Source: Candidatus Hydrogenedentota bacterium (lineage in GTDB: Bacteria > Hydrogenedentota > Hydrogenedentia > Hydrogenedentales > CAITNO01). Taken from it: a DNA stretch of 6,543 nucleotides. Of this stretch, positions 6,529-6,543 are shown piece by piece. A program made the position numbers and the translations under genes. The stretch lies in the NCBI GenBank assembly GCA_023145975.1, contig JAGLCZ010000786.1, positions 1-6,543 on the forward strand. Direction: 5' to 3'. Within the stretch, counting starts at the first letter, position 1. Every line of letters starts with the position of its first letter. The notes beneath the pieces are model-generated. The model was not told the DNA's origin, searched no databases, and worked only from the letters and a program-made list of their open reading frames with translations.

Positions 6529-6543
6529 ATGGTGAAGAAAATT
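6529..6543 (+). CDS. Possible start of a divergent gene, truncated by the window edge
   Basis: ATG at 6529 opens a frame reading Met-Val-Lys-Lys-Ile to the edge. A purine-rich stretch, GAGGAAGGAAAG, ends eight bases before it; the best core, AAGGA (6513-6517), is 11 bases away, a little long. The lysine-rich start suits a secreted protein or lipoprotein, but five codons cannot identify anything. An earlier ATG at 6507 in another frame lacks a ribosome binding site. If real, 6370-6528 is a shared divergent control region for this gene and the cytochrome. Confidence 0.3.

Noticed and set aside
6405..6543. Minus-strand frame open from the right edge to a TAA near 6407, as the tail of an upstream gene
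   Set aside because: The 45-residue product is low in protein-like character and runs through the palindromes and inverted repeat. A divergent control region is more likely.
1..6543. CRISPR array, tRNA, rRNA, intact insertion sequence or defence system
   Set aside because: No regularly spaced repeats, RNA-gene signatures or transposase coding sequence were seen. AddB is a housekeeping recombination protein, not in itself a defence island marker.

Overview
The window looks like ordinary chromosomal DNA from a Gram-negative-type bacterium of moderate GC (about the mid-40s percent by eye). An exported c-type cytochrome implies a periplasm and a cytochrome c maturation system. The beta-propeller/di-haem cytochrome and the long two-domain Rid-like protein resemble proteins I associate with the Planctomycetes-Verrucomicrobia-Lentisphaerae group and similar environmental phyla. 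That placement is an impression, not a demonstrated result.

All three substantial genes are on the minus strand and read from right to left. (1) 6369 to 4534: a complete 611-residue secreted protein with a signal peptide, a YVTN/YncE-type beta-propeller and a MauG/cytochrome c peroxidase-like di-haem C-terminus (CASCH and CAACH). (2) 4440 to 3325, 93 bases further on: a 371-residue protein with two Rid-like (YjgF/YER057c/UK114) halves, laid out like the FkbO/Hyg5 chorismatases. It best fits a GTG start with a good ribosome binding site rather than the upstream TTG. (3) 3086 to beyond base 1: an AddB-like helicase-exonuclease subunit with 1028 codons in the window and its C-terminus missing. 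Its RecB-type PD-(D/E)XK nuclease residues are intact, but the first iron-sulfur cysteine of the Firmicutes-type AddB is replaced by Phe.

The gaps hold most of the non-coding structure. The 238-base gap between the Rid-like gene and addB contains several short hairpins, one of them REP/MITE-like, and a weak hairpin plus T-tract just before addB. Upstream of the cytochrome (6370-6528) there are two overlapping palindromes, a separate inverted repeat in the presumed leader, and possibly the first codons of a divergent plus-strand gene at the right edge.

Functionally the cytochrome is periplasmic (redox or electron transfer), the Rid-like protein is probably a cytoplasmic small-molecule enzyme, and AddB acts in double-strand-break processing with AddA, which is predicted to lie just off the left edge. 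Nothing in the sequence shows that these three work in one pathway. I see no CRISPR array, tRNA, rRNA, intact insertion sequence or obvious defence island.
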